Assembly (NCBI RefSeq): GCF_000685355.1
Contig: NZ_JHET01000004.1
Span: 219,710 to 283,709, forward strand
Length of the DNA: 64,000 bases
Source of the DNA: Microbacterium sp. CH12i
GTDB lineage: Bacteria; Actinomycetota; Actinomycetes; Actinomycetales; Microbacteriaceae
Reading direction: 5' to 3'
Made by a program: the position numbers and the translations under genes. Each line of letters begins with the position of its first letter. Positions within the stretch are counted from its first letter, which is position 1. This document shows positions 20,907-28,353 of the stretch, in pieces. Below the pieces are notes generated by a model. It did no database searches, was not told the DNA's origin, and saw nothing but the letters and a program-made list of their open reading frames with translations.

Positions 20907-21113
20907 ATGTCGTTCAACACTCCCGAGCTGGCCCAGCCCGTACCCGCGGTCAAAGCCGCGTCTCAACCCGCCATCTCGAAGGGGCTGATGATCGCCACGA
21001 TCATCCTCACCTCGCTCACAGCCATCGGGCTCTTCGCGACGCTTATTCTGCTGTTCGCAACAGCCACGAACTCCGACAACGAAGCGTTCGCTGGTATTTC
21101 GGATTCTCAATGA
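20907..21113 (+). CDS. Small membrane protein
   Basis: A 68-residue protein with a proline/alanine-rich cytoplasmic N-terminus (MSFNTPELAQPVPAVKAAS) and one clear transmembrane helix (GLMIATIILTSLTAIGLFA). The ATG follows a strong AGAGGAG site. Its stop overlaps the start of a second small membrane ORF (ATGA). The pair could be two coupled genes, or one two-to-three-helix protein split by a frameshift, which is common in this window. No function recognised. Confidence 0.6.
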   Translation: MSFNTPELAQPVPAVKAASQPAISKGLMIATIILTSLTAIGLFATLILLFATATNSDNEAFAGISDSQ

Positions 21114-21271
21114 CCGCATCCATCGTGAATGTGATCCCTGCAGTCGCGACCCTCGTCCTCGGGATCGTCAGTCGCCGCGCAAAGAGCCCCGTGTCGCTCA
21201 TTGCGATCATCGTTGGCTCGATCGTCCTCTTGGTCTTTGTTGGGCAGATCGTGTTCCTGCTGGTGGCTTGA
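21110..21271 (+). CDS. Very small membrane protein, or the C-terminal part of the preceding one
   Basis: A 53-residue ORF starting MTASIVNVIPAVATLVLGI and ending with a second helix (IIVGSIVLLVFVGQIVFLL). Basic residues (SRRAKSP) separate the two helices. It overlaps the previous ORF by four bases. The composition resembles DUF4190-type small membrane proteins in which one polypeptide holds all helices, so a frameshifted single gene is about as likely as two genes. Confidence 0.5.
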   Translation: MTASIVNVIPAVATLVLGIVSRRAKSPVSLIAIIVGSIVLLVFVGQIVFLLVA

Positions 21272-21346
21272 CGAGTTGCGGGGGCGCGACGACGCGGCTC
21301 AGCAACTCGACACGGCTGGCTTAGGACGACCAGTGTTGGGCGGAAG

Positions 21347-21999
21347 TCATACCGAATCCATTTCGATGACGACCTTGCCGGTGGCATGACCGTCCTCGAC
21401 GACGGCGATGGCTTCTCCGGCGCGTGCGAGGGGGGTAGAGCGCTGAGACGTGAGGATTGACCAGGCCGTACTTGATAACGTCGGTGATCTTGGCCATTAC
21501 TTCGGCGGTGCGCTCGAGCGCAGCTCCGCCGAGCTGGTTAGCGGTGGTGGCATCCGCAGCGGAGATGATTCTGGTCGAGTTGGTGACCAGTTCGGCGACG
21601 TCGCGTAGTGCCTCGCCACCGACGAGGTCGAGGATAAGGTCCACCCCGTCGGGAGCGACCTCGCGCAGCCGAGAAAAGTGCCCCGTCACCGTAGGGCACC
21701 AGGGTTGCACCGGCACCCTGGCCCGGTGCCACGGGGCCGAGGATCTCGTCGCCGACTGCGCGACCGTTGACACCGTCGCCCACAGCGGTGACGGTCCCCG
21801 CGACTTCGCGTCCCATCGCCGCCGGTAATTCCTGGTTCTGGCCAAGGCGTCCAGATCGGAGCTTCCAGTCCACCGGATTGACTGCCGCAGCGCGGACCTT
21901 CACACCCAGTTCCCCAGGGCCGGGAACGGGGATCGCACGGTCGATAAGTTCCTGTGTCTCGGGGCCACCATGGCGGTTGTATACGTACACCTTGGACAT
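21347..21999 (-). pseudogene. Zinc-type quinone oxidoreductase relic with a large internal deletion
   Basis: The N-terminus is a normal medium-chain dehydrogenase/quinone reductase (MSKVYVYNRHGGPETQ, VRAAAVNPVDWKLRSG, GREVAGTVTAVGDGV). After GDEILGPVAPGQGAG the sequence jumps directly to GATLVPYGDG and REVAPDGVDLILDLVGGEAL, skipping most of the Rossmann dinucleotide-binding domain, roughly 80-100 residues. Two frame breaks follow, near 21680 and near 21440; the end (EAIAVVEDGHATGKVVIEM) is normal. Without the GxGxxG region the protein could not bind NADPH, so I call it a pseudogene. Confidence 0.78.
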
Positions 22000-22056
22000 T
22001 TTGGCTTTCCTCTTCTGAGTCGATCTCATACCGGTGGGTTGCCCGAACTTGTTCGC

Positions 22057-22485
22057 TCAGGCAGCGGGTGGTTCGTCCTTACCTGACTGCTCTGCAGCGT
22101 CGGCGTCTTCCTTCGTGGCGTGGACTGCATCTACCGCGTGCTCGGGTGGACTGTAGATCGTGTACAGCGAGAGGGGCTCCTTGCCGGTGTTGCGGAAGTT
22201 GTGCTGGGTGCCTGCCGGCACGGCGCACTGGTCGCCTGCCTCGATCGGATGGGTCTGGCCGGCCAGGTCGGCTTCCCCGGTACCGCTGATGAATGTGAGG
22301 ACCTGGTCTGTGTTCTCGTGGACTTCTTCGCCGATCTCTCCACCGGCGGGGATGGTCATGATGACGATCTGGGAGTGCTTACCGGTCCACAGCACCCGCC
22401 GGAAGTCGGGGTTCTGTTTGGCTAGTTCGCCGATCGTGAAGTGCTCGACGTTCTCACCGATGCTGAAGCGCTGTTGTGTACTCAT
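22057..22485 (-). CDS. Cupin domain protein
   Basis: A 142-residue single-domain cupin. Motif 1 is GGEIGEEVHENTDQVLTFISG with metal-ligand-like histidine and glutamates, and motif 2 is DQCAVPAGTQHNFRNTG. Cupins of this kind are small metal-binding proteins of varied or unknown function. Its start lies within the last 32 bases of the P-type ATPase gene, so it is cotranscribed with that gene and HMA chaperone. The C-terminal tail is charged (EDADAAEQSGKDEPPA). Confidence 0.82.
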   Translation of the reverse strand: MSTQQRFSIGENVEHFTIGELAKQNPDFRRVLWTGKHSQIVIMTIPAGGEIGEEVHENTDQVLTFISGTGEADLAGQTHPIEAGDQCAVPAGTQHNFRNTGKEPLSLYTIYSPPEHAVDAVHATKEDADAAEQSGKDEPPAA

Positions 22486-24397
22486 GATGTTCCTCCGTTG
22501 GGGGTGAAATGGTTGAGGTGCCGACGGTGTAGCGGCCGTGGCTGCGTAGCAGGCGCATGGCGTTGATGATGACGATCAGGACTGATGCTTCGTGGACGAG
22601 CATGCCGATCGACATCGTCACCCCGCCAAGCAATACGCCGAGCAGAAGCAGAGTGACGGTAATCAGGGCGATGGCGATATTTTGACGCATATTGTTCACC
22701 GTGCGTCTGGCCAGGGAGATCGCCTCGGGGAGCTTCAGGAGGTTATCGCCCATGAGCGCGATATCAGCGGTTTCCACTGCCACGGCCGACCCGGCGGCTC
22801 CCATCGCGACTCCGATGTTTGCTGTAGCCAGAGCTGGAGCATCGTTAACACCATCACCGACCATTGCCACGACATATCCCTCGGCCTGGAGCTGGGTGAC
22901 GATATTGAGTTTTTCTTCAGGCAGCAGCGAAGCACGGACCTCGCCGACGCCGGTGATCGACGCAATAGCGTTGGCTACCAGCGGTGCATCTCCGGTGAGC
23001 ATGATGACTCTCTTGACACCCGCGGCATGCAGGTTCGTCACCATCTGGGCAGCGTCAGGGCGCACTTCGTCGGCCACGCCGACCACACCCACGACCGCGT
23101 CATCAATAGCGACGATCATCGGGGTGCGGCCCGACTCGGCCAGCTCATCCGCAACGCGAGCAGCGGCAGCAGTGTCCTCGATTCCGTACTGGGCAAGCAG
23201 GGCAAGGTTGCCGATCAAGACACGGCGGCCGGAGGTGTTGACCACGATTCCCTTACCGGGGACGGGTTCGATTGACTCCGGCAGACCGGTGACGCTGAGG
23301 CCTTCGCCCACTGCGGCGTCCAGGATCGCGCGGGCCAACGGATGCTCGGAACCGGCTTCGGCACGGCCCGCCCAGGTCAGTACCTGCTCCCGGGTCATGC
23401 TTTTGTCCAGTACGACAACGTCGGTCACCCGCGGGCGACCCATCGTCAACGTGCCGGTCTTGTCCACAGCGACGGCGGTGATCTTCGCAGAGGTCTCCAG
23501 GAACTCCCCACCCTTGATGAGAATGCCATCTTTCGCGGCCCGGCCGATGCCGGCAACGATGGACACGGGGATGGAGATGACGAGGGCACCTGGGCAACCG
23601 ATGACCAGCAGTGTCAGCGCCAGAACGATGTCAGTGGTGAGCAGGCCGACGACGAGCGCCAGGACCATAATCGCGGGGGTATACCAGGACGAGAAACGGT
23701 CCATGAACACTTGCGTTTTGGCCTTAGCATCCTGGGCGTCCTCGACCCGGTGAATGATTCTGGCCAGTGTGGTGTCAGCACCAACGCCGGTGGCACTCAC
23801 CTGCAAGAACCCGCTCCGTGAGACGGTGCCGGCGAACACCCGGTCACCGATCATTTTCTCTACCGGCATGGATTCGCCCGTGATCGAGGCCTCATCAAGG
23901 GTGCCGGTACCGCCGATGACTTCGCCGTCGACGGGCACTTTCGCACCATTCTTGACCAGGACGGTCTCGCCCATGATCACCGCACCAGCGGAAACCTCCA
24001 TCTGCTCACCGTCGCGCATAACGATGGCGACGTCGGGAGCAACAGCGACCAGTTCAGCAAGGGCGGACCTGGTCTTGTTCAAGGTTGCCGCCTCGAGGGC
24101 ATGACCGATCGCGAAGAGAAAAGTCACCGCGGCGGCTTCCCAATATTGACCGATAATAATTGCACCGATCGCCGCCACCGAAACGAGCAGATCGATACCG
24201 ATGACTTTCGCTCGAAGCGCCCGCACAGCGTTGATCACGATACGGGTGCCAGCCACCACTGCGGCGGCCACCATGACGATGTTCCCGACCGTGTCGATAG
24301 GAGATACCTGGAGGATCACGAGCGCGGCGATGATCAGTATCCCTGAGACGGCCGGGATCGTCCACCGGTTATTCATCCAGCTGCGTAATGTGCTCAT
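22454..24397 (-). CDS. Heavy-metal translocating P-type ATPase, CPG type
   Basis: P1B-ATPase of 647 residues that pumps a metal cation across the membrane. The phosphorylation site is DKTGTLTMG, the hinge MVGDGVNDAPAL, the actuator loop ITGESMPVEK and the nucleotide site SEHPLARA. The intramembrane metal motif reads IGCPGALV, so it is CPG rather than the CPC of copper and zinc pumps, and the last helices carry HEASVLIVIINAMRLLR. There is no N-terminal HMA domain; a separate HMA protein lies just upstream. Metal specificity is uncertain. The C-terminus past residue 620 may run into the cupin ribosome site. Confidence 0.92.
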   Translation of the reverse strand: MSTLRSWMNNRWTIPAVSGILIIAALVILQVSPIDTVGNIVMVAAAVVAGTRIVINAVRALRAKVIGIDLLVSVAAIGAIIIGQYWEAAAVTFLFAIGHALEAATLNKTRSALAELVAVAPDVAIVMRDGEQMEVSAGAVIMGETVLVKNGAKVPVDGEVIGGTGTLDEASITGESMPVEKMIGDRVFAGTVSRSGFLQVSATGVGADTTLARIIHRVEDAQDAKAKTQVFMDRFSSWYTPAIMVLALVVGLLTTDIVLALTLLVIGCPGALVISIPVSIVAGIGRAAKDGILIKGGEFLETSAKITAVAVDKTGTLTMGRPRVTDVVVLDKSMTREQVLTWAGRAEAGSEHPLARAILDAAVGEGLSVTGLPESIEPVPGKGIVVNTSGRRVLIGNLALLAQYGIEDTAAAARVADELAESGRTPMIVAIDDAVVGVVGVADEVRPDAAQMVTNLHAAGVKRVIMLTGDAPLVANAIASITGVGEVRASLLPEEKLNIVTQLQAEGYVVAMVGDGVNDAPALATANIGVAMGAAGSAVAVETADIALMGDNLLKLPEAISLARRTVNNMRQNIAIALITVTLLLLGVLLGGVTMSIGMLVHEASVLIVIINAMRLLRSHGRYTVGTSTISPPTEEHHEYTTALQHR

Positions 24398-24432
24398 GGC
24401 ACTTGCCTTTCTGCGAGTTGGCTACGGCACGG

Positions 24433-24672
24433 TCAGAATGTGGCGGGGCGTGACTTATAACCGGCCTTTGCGACTGCCGCCACCAATTCGTCGACGCTCA
24501 CGACCGACAGGTCGTGGTCGATCTCGATGCGGGCGGAGGCGAAATGGACCTTGATCGCGAAGACGCCGTCCACACGCCCGACCTGCTTCTCGATCTTCGA
24601 CACGCAGGAGGGGCAGGAAAACCCTTCGGCGCGCAGGATGGTGCGGGTGATGGCGGGAGCGATGGTGCTCAT
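24433..24672 (-). CDS. HMA-domain metal chaperone-like protein
   Basis: A 79-residue protein, MSTIAPAITRTILRAEGFSC at the start, with the metal-binding CxxC as GFSCPSCVSKIEKQV and the rest of the ferredoxin-like fold (VDGVFAIKVHFASARIEID, LVAAVAKAGY). It would hand metal to the P-type ATPase 35 bases downstream, which lacks its own HMA domain. The ATG at 24672 has GGAAGGAC upstream; the longer frame to 24762 crosses the putative operator and is rejected. Confidence 0.88.
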   Translation of the reverse strand: MSTIAPAITRTILRAEGFSCPSCVSKIEKQVGRVDGVFAIKVHFASARIEIDHDLSVVSVDELVAAVAKAGYKSRPATF

Positions 24673-24696
24673 GATGTTGTCCTTCCGATGGTATTC

Positions 24697-24713
24697 ACCC
24701 CAGCTACCGGGGT
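24697..24713 (-). promoter_or_regulatory. Candidate CsoR-type operator upstream of the HMA/P-ATPase operon
   Basis: ACCCC-AGCTACC-GGGGT is a GC-rich dyad 25 bases upstream of the HMA start. CsoR-family repressors bind G/C tracts of this type in front of metal-efflux operons. The dyad is short (5 bp arms), so the evidence is only suggestive. Confidence 0.35.
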
Positions 24714-24810
24714 AATTACGACGGTACGGTGAATGCGCGGTGCGCACCATGATGGGCATCATTTAGCCGCAACTATGTGCTGACAGGCAAGGAGCATTGT
24801 CGATACGCTG

Positions 24811-24842
24811 AATTTATAGAATCCGAAATTTATAGAATCCGA
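24811..24842. repeat. Perfect 16-bp tandem duplication upstream of a DoxX-like relic
   Basis: AATTTATAGAATCCGA occurs twice head to tail with no mismatch, in an AT-rich gap between divergent genes. It could be duplicated promoter or operator DNA, or a simple slippage event. Confidence 0.85.
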
Positions 24843-24869
24843 ATCGCTATCAGCGTCTGGAGAATTGTC

Positions 24870-25179
24870 ATGTTCGTGAAACTTCACCAAATGCCGCCGC
24901 GTCTGGCCTGCGGCCTATTTATCCTCAATACGGGAATTGGCAAGCGGTCGTTGGATGCTGAAAAGGCCGCTGGTCTTCGCGACCTGGTTGGTCTCTGCGG
25001 GTTTGATCGGGTTCTCCGGGATGCTGATGGGCGTGTATCTCAAGACTCCCGGCATGACGTTGAAGGATGGCATCCGCCCCGCGCCAGCAGGGATGGGCAT
25101 CGCCCGAGACGTCTTCATGCTTGGAAGCGGGCTCGGTCTGCTCCTCGAAGAGCTGACCGTCAAAGACAAGCACGCTTGA
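24870..25179 (+). pseudogene. DoxX-like membrane protein relic with internal deletion
   Basis: The 5' part from ATG 24870 (behind a GGAG site) reads MFVKLHQMPPRLACGLFILN then TGIGKRSLDAEKAAGL, a typical start of actinobacterial DoxX-like proteins. The 3' part in another frame reads LIGFSGMLMGVYLKTPGMTL and ends GLLLEELTVKDKHA, their typical end. The central helices, about 60 residues, are missing and the junction, near 24990, is out of frame. The 3' part alone could start at ATG 24955 and be read as an 74-residue membrane peptide, which I consider less likely to be functional. Confidence 0.55.
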
Positions 25180-25185
25180 GCTATT

Positions 25186-25542
25186 TCATGGCGCGAGCTG
25201 TCCGGGAGGGTAGGGCCGCTTAGCTACGCTCATCAGCAGAGCGGAGTCCTCCAACATTTCGATACTGTGGCGGGCATCGGGCACTATGAGAAGGTCTCCG
25301 ATCCGGGCTTCCCAGAAGTCTTTGCCCACCCATAGCCGGATACGGCCATGGAGCACGTAGACGGTGGCATCGTCGTGGTTGTCGTGTTCGCCCAAGTAGG
25401 AGCCCTTGAGCATCCCAATGACGGTTTGGCGCAAGGACTTCTCGTGGCCGCCGTAAACCGTGTCTGCGGCGCGACGGCCACCCGCGTCGGCCGCGGCAGC
25501 AAGCTGTTGGCGGGCCAGAGCCTCGATCGAGATCTTCTGCAT
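25186..25542 (-). CDS. Cupin domain protein
   Basis: A 118-residue cupin. Core motifs are GEHDNHDDATVYVLHGRIRL and GDLLIVPDARHSIEMLEDSA. An N-terminal helix (ISIEALARQQLAAAADAGGR) and YGGHEKSLRQTVIGM precede the barrel. The family often senses or sequesters small ligands; no specific role can be given. It is convergent with the DoxX-like relic and divergent from the PNPOx-fold gene. Confidence 0.82.
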   Translation of the reverse strand: MQKISIEALARQQLAAAADAGGRRAADTVYGGHEKSLRQTVIGMLKGSYLGEHDNHDDATVYVLHGRIRLWVGKDFWEARIGDLLIVPDARHSIEMLEDSALLMSVAKRPYPPGQLAP

Positions 25543-25647
25543 GCCGACAGTGTATGTCTGCCACTACAAAACCGAGGCCGACCGGCGGAGGCCAGCGAAT
25601 CAGGCACGCATCTGGTTTTGCAGGGTAGAAGCGCGTAGACACGAGTC

Positions 25648-26082
25648 ATGAGCGAAACCAACGAGAGCATCAAAGTACTCAGTGAAGACGAAACGTGGGC
25701 GTTGCTATCGACAGCAAGTTTCGGACGGGTCGCAGTTTCGATCGCCGGACAGCCGGAAATCTTCCCGGTCAACTATGTGGCGCACGCCCGCTCAGTGACG
25801 TTCCGTACCGCAGAGGGGACGAAACTTTTCGGCCTCACGGCAAACGAGAAGGTCGCCTTTGAAGTCGATCATTACACCGCGACCGAAGGCTGGAGCATCG
25901 TCGCCAAAGGCACTGCGCACGCCCTCGAAACCGAAGCCGAAATTGCCGAGGCCGAACAGCTGCCCCTGAACTCGTGGATTGCGAGCGTCAAACGTCACTA
26001 CGTGCGCATCGACGTTCACGAACTCAGCGGTCGGCGTTTTATCTTCGGCGACGACCCGGATCCAGAAATCGACGCCTCATAG
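25648..26082 (+). CDS. Pyridoxamine 5'-phosphate oxidase-fold protein
   Basis: A 144-residue split-barrel protein of the flavin-binding class. The family pattern is visible as EDETWALLSTASFGRVAVSI, then FPVNYVAHARSVTFRTAEGT and VAFEVDHYTATEGWSIVAKG. Many actinobacterial relatives bind F420 or FMN, or act in dormancy regulons. It lies next to nitrate/respiratory genes that also respond to low oxygen in relatives, so a link to redox stress is possible but inferred. Confidence 0.85.
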   Translation: MSETNESIKVLSEDETWALLSTASFGRVAVSIAGQPEIFPVNYVAHARSVTFRTAEGTKLFGLTANEKVAFEVDHYTATEGWSIVAKGTAHALETEAEIAEAEQLPLNSWIASVKRHYVRIDVHELSGRRFIFGDDPDPEIDAS

Positions 26083-26101
26083 CGCGATTATCGTGCTGCC
26101 T

Positions 26102-27345
26102 TCAGGTGCCGACCTGCGCAACACGTTCTCGGTGCGCATTTCGTGCCGCGCGCGTGAGCGTCAGCGTTACGAGGAGACACAGCAGTGACGCGAGGGCCAG
26201 AAGAATCAGCCCGACGCCATAGGTGCCGGTGCTTTCGTACAGGGCACTGAGCAACAGCGGAGGAACGAAACCACCGAGACCACCGGCGGCGCCGACAAAG
26301 CCGGTGGTTGATCCGATCCTGTCGCTATCGACGACCTCCGTGATGAGCGCGAATACGGCACCCGAACCCGCACCGAGCGCGGCTGCCATAGTGAGGAAAC
26401 AGGCGGTCGCGACCAGCGGGATCGATCCGTCCTGAACGTCTTGCGGAGTGAATGCCAATCCCACAGCGGCGGTCGCGATCACTGCGTAACTGGCAGCGAG
26501 GACCGAAATTGAGTTGAACCTGTCGGAGAGTATCCCGCCGAGTGGACGGCAGAACACGGCAACGACGACGAAGCCGGCCATCCGACCGGATGCGTCGGCC
26601 AGTTCGAGACCGTAAGCGGTCTGCAGGTACGTGGGCAGGAAGATCGAGAATGCGACGTATCCGCCGAAGCTCAACGCATAAAGGAGAGACGTTTGCCAGG
26701 TGACGGCGCTTCGTGCGTCGTGCTGAGCCGGCTCAGCAACGATGTCGTAGGGACCGTGCGATCGGGTGAGTCGCGAAGGAGCATCCACGACACGACGGCG
26801 TAAACGGCCAACGCCACCGAGGTGATGAGGAAGGGGGAGGCATTCCCCAGGTTGTTCCAGAGGTGGACGGTGGTCAGTGCCGCGATCGCCGTGCCGCCCA
26901 TCCCGATGCCGTACAGGCCCACCGCCGTTCCCCGCTTTTCGGGTGGGAACCATGCGTTGACGAACGGTACACCGACGGCGAAGATCGTGCCGGCGACGCC
27001 CAGGAAGAAAGCACCGATGACGAGGGCGACGTATGACGTTTGTCCGAAGAAGCCCAGAAAAAGCACGGGAATGATCGAAACGGCCGAGATTGCGGGAAAC
27101 ATGATCCGACCGCCGAACCGATCGGTCAGCGCTCCCACTGGTATCCGACCCAGTGCGCCGACGAGCACGGGAATCGCAACGAGAAGTGCCTGCTGGCTAC
27201 CTGATAATGTGAGCAGATCCTTGTATAGGGGCCCCAGCGGGCTGAGAAGAGCCCAGGCCCAGAAGTTCAGCGCGTAGCCCACGGCGGCGACGACGAGCAT
27301 GAGCATGGCGCGTGAGGTGATTGGCTGTGCTCGTTGAGAACGCAT
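26102..27345 (-). CDS. NarK-type nitrate/nitrite MFS transporter, frame disrupted at about 26757
   Basis: Twelve-helix major facilitator of about 414 residues. The N-terminal half carries ALNFWAWALLSPLGPLYKDL, GRIPVGALTDRFGGR and the nitrate signature-like GVAGTIFAVGVPFVNAWFPP. The C-terminal half has RPLGGILSDRFN and GAGSGAVFALITEVVDSDR. The two halves are out of frame; restoring one base after DSPDR near 26757 yields GPYDIVAEPAQHDARSAVTW and connects them. It lies directly downstream (12 bases) of a Crp/Fnr regulator in the same direction and close to a molybdoenzyme-like gene, which supports a nitrate/nitrite role. Confidence 0.85.
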
Positions 27346-27357
27346 GAGTCACCTTAA

Positions 27358-28176
27358 TTACTTATTGGATGCGACGATGGCTGCAAGTTTGTCCCGGTCG
27401 AGTATCGAGGTCCAGCGCCGCCCGGAATCGACGGCGCCTTCCTTACGCAGCCGGCTCATCACGCGTGACACAGATTCGGGCGTAGAACCTATCATTCCGG
27501 CCAGATCCGCGCGAGTGAGAGGGAGCTGAATCAGCACGCCGTCGACGTCTTCGCCGTTTCGACCGAATTTATCTGCGAGATGCAGAAGCATCATCCCGAC
27601 GCGCTGAGCGACCGTACTCGAAGTGTGCTGACCGGCGTCTGAACGCTCACTCCCCAGTAAAGCGGTCACATCGTCGAGCACCCGCAGAGCCACCGAGGGA
27701 TATTCGAGCAGCACCTCGCGGAACGCGGTGGTCTCGATTCGCAATGCGCACGTCGTGACCATGGCGGCGACTGTTTCGGGATAGCCGGCCTGACGCCCGA
27801 TGCTCAGGCTGCCAACGAGCTCGCCCGGTGCAAGGACATCAACAATCGTGTCCTGCCCACTTCTCGTTGACCGGACGACTTTCACCTGACCGGCGGCCAC
27901 CACATACAGGTGGTCAGCCGGCTCGCCCGCCGAATAGAGGTGGTCTCCTTCTGCCCAGGAAAGGGAGACCATCCGTTTATCGATGCTGTCGAGGTCGTCC
28001 TCGCTTAGCCCGGCGAAGAACGGAATTTGTGCGAGTATCCGCATGCGTAACGGCCTCGGGCAATGGTGCGGCTGCGCGCAGGTGCTGCGCAGCGGAATCT
28101 GCCGCCGGTTCAACGGTGCGTGCACGTGCGGTTGAGCCACCCGCGAGAGATCTGGGCTGTCCTGTGATGAAGTCAC
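27358..28176 (-). CDS. Crp/Fnr family transcriptional regulator
   Basis: A 272-residue regulator with an N-terminal cyclic-nucleotide-like sensor barrel (IPFFAGLSEDDLDSIDKRMV, GDHLYSAGEPADHLYVVAAG) and a C-terminal winged helix (LTRADLAGMIGSTPESVSRV). An extra N-terminal segment has closely placed Cys and His residues (STCAQPHHCPRPLRM) just before the barrel, a position where FNR-type proteins carry Fe-S or redox cysteines. GTG 28176 (VTSSQDSPDLSRV) is the likely start. The neighbourhood suggests control of the nitrate transporter and the molybdoenzyme fusion. I see no clear TTGAT-N4-ATCAA box nearby. Confidence 0.85.
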   Translation of the reverse strand: MTSSQDSPDLSRVAQPHVHAPLNRRQIPLRSTCAQPHHCPRPLRMRILAQIPFFAGLSEDDLDSIDKRMVSLSWAEGDHLYSAGEPADHLYVVAAGQVKVVRSTRSGQDTIVDVLAPGELVGSLSIGRQAGYPETVAAMVTTCALRIETTAFREVLLEYPSVALRVLDDVTALLGSERSDAGQHTSSTVAQRVGMMLLHLADKFGRNGEDVDGVLIQLPLTRADLAGMIGSTPESVSRVMSRLRKEGAVDSGRRWTSILDRDKLAAIVASNK

Positions 28177-28353
28177 GCGCCCCTCCCGTCGGTCGGTGGT
28201 CGGGCATCCGAAAATGATGACCACTACGAGGAAAGATACCGTCGCATCGGAATTCGTACACAAAACCGTGCACGAATGGCGATAACCTCAGAACCTTTCG
28301 CTCAATTAGCACTATTCCTCGTTCTGAGTCAAGCCGGTAACTAGACTCCGGGC

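Noticed and set aside
22592..23753. Plus-strand frames of over 200 residues opposite the P-type ATPase
   Set aside because: Serine/alanine/threonine-rich translations antisense to an intact ATPase with all P-type motifs.
28264..28353. FNR box in the gap between the regulator and the cytochrome-molybdopterin gene
   Set aside because: I searched for TTGAT-N4-ATCAA and TGTGA-N6-TCACA and found no acceptable dyad.
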